Assembly: GCA_964368425.1 (NCBI GenBank)
Contig: CAYJAP010000038.1
Location: 1-6,971, forward strand
DNA length: 6,971 nucleotides
DNA from: CAYJAP01 sp964368425
Lineage (GTDB): Bacteria; Bacillota; Clostridia; Christensenellales; UBA1242
Reading direction: 5' to 3'
Shown: positions 6,502 through 6,971 of the stretch, in pieces
Layout: each line of letters opens with the position of its first letter
How positions within the stretch are numbered: position 1 is the stretch's first letter
Translations under genes and position numbers: made by a program
The notes under the pieces: model-generated
Database searches by the model: none
What the model saw: the letters and a program-made list of their open reading frames with translations, nothing else
Told to the model about the DNA's origin: nothing

Positions 6502-6971
6502 ATGAAGAAAATACCGCAGTACATGAAATGCCCAAGATGTCAGCTAAATTATATTTTAAAGAAAGATAAGTTTTGTGAAATTTGTAAAAGAGATATGAGA
6601 GCAGGGGCGTTAGACGATGACGACCTGGATGTAATAGAAGACTTGACGTTGTGTCCGATATGCAAGGTTAACTACTTGCACGAGGGCGAGACGGTGTGTT
6701 CTACTTGCTTAGAAGAAAGTGCTATTGAAGATAAGGTTGATGCTTCCGAAAACTGGAAAGATTTATTAGAAAAAGAAGATTCTACTGAGAACGAGGAAGA
6801 ATTGGATTTATTGCCAATAGAAGATTCTGAGGACGAAGAAATAAGTGAAGAAATGGACACCACTTTCGCAGAGGACTTAGATGACGAATTTGAAGAGGAC
6901 GAGGACGATGATTTTGAAGACGACTTTGATGACGACTTTGATGATGTAGATGAAGATTTCGATGACGAAGA
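6502..6971 (+). CDS. Hypothetical protein with two four-cysteine zinc modules and a polyacidic tail, cut by the window edge
   Basis: The frame opens at ATG 6502, five bases after AAGGAG (6491-6496), and runs 156 codons to the window edge without a stop. Two similar 19-residue modules occur at 10-28 and 51-69, both fitting CPxCxxNYxxxxxxxCxxC (Cys10, 13, 25, 28 and Cys51, 54, 66, 69). They look like an internal duplication of a small zinc-ribbon or knuckle, separated by an acidic linker with DDDD at 38-41. From about residue 71 the chain becomes acidic and probably disordered, and 26 of residues 124-156 are Asp or Glu, punctuated by Phe (DDF units). There is no signal peptide or membrane segment, so it is probably cytosolic. 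It has its own promoter downstream of glyQS. I do not recognise a named family. The zinc modules suggest binding to nucleic acid or protein, but that is inference. The C-terminus is unknown and could carry another domain. Confidence 0.88.
   Translation, partial: MKKIPQYMKCPRCQLNYILKKDKFCEICKRDMRAGALDDDDLDVIEDLTLCPICKVNYLHEGETVCSTCLEESAIEDKVDASENWKDLLEKEDSTENEEELDLLPIEDSEDEEISEEMDTTFAEDLDDEFEEDEDDDFEDDFDDDFDDVDEDFDDE
6919..6942 (+). repeat. Two perfect tandem copies of a 12-base unit in the acidic tail
   Basis: GACGACTTTGAT occurs twice back to back (6919-6930 and 6931-6942), encoding DDFD twice. Flanking sequence (6904-6918 and 6943-6971) holds degenerate versions of the same GAY-rich unit. 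The length is a multiple of three, so changes in copy number would keep the frame and alter only the tail length. Confidence 0.8.

Noticed and set aside
6672..6863. Minus-strand Ser-rich open frame opposite the acidic gene
   Set aside because: It is the mirror of the Asp/Glu-rich coding sequence, and the plus-strand gene has a good ribosome binding site, a promoter and cysteine motifs.

Overview
The window looks like ordinary chromosomal DNA from a low-GC, Gram-positive-type bacterium (Bacillota; I cannot place it more precisely). The reasons are AT-rich intergenic regions with near-consensus TATAAT boxes, AAGGAG-type ribosome binding sites, a one-subunit alpha2-type glycyl-tRNA synthetase, and a Tex protein of the expected architecture. 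All tryptophans that I checked use TGG, so there is no sign of a reassigned code. I see no tRNA, rRNA, CRISPR array, insertion sequence, prophage gene or attachment site.

Layout. The left two thirds is transcribed leftward. A P-type cation ATPase gene (4802 down to 2118) ends in an intrinsic terminator (2091-2119). It is followed by a separately promoted tex gene (2006 down to the left edge, where it is cut inside the C-terminal S1 domain). The right third is transcribed rightward. glyQS (5028-6410) is followed by a small gene with its own promoter (6502 to the right edge, cut), which encodes two four-cysteine zinc modules and a very acidic tail. The ATPase gene and glyQS diverge from a 225-base region (4803-5027) that holds one promoter for each. 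No gene-free stretch exceeds 300 bases.

How the genes fit together. There is no evidence of a shared pathway. Tex is a nucleic-acid-binding transcription accessory protein, GlyQS charges tRNA-Gly, and the ATPase moves a cation across the membrane. Each gene appears to have its own promoter, and three of the four promoters carry an extended -10 (TGnTATAAT).

The points that stand out are: a long Lys/Ser/Thr-rich cytosolic extension on the ATPase and the absence of the usual M4 glutamate; several non-consensus residues at conserved active-site motifs of GlyQS and the lack of a T-box leader; and the duplicated zinc module with a polyacidic tail in the last gene. I found no convincing multi-gene novel system; the small zinc/acidic protein is the least explained element.
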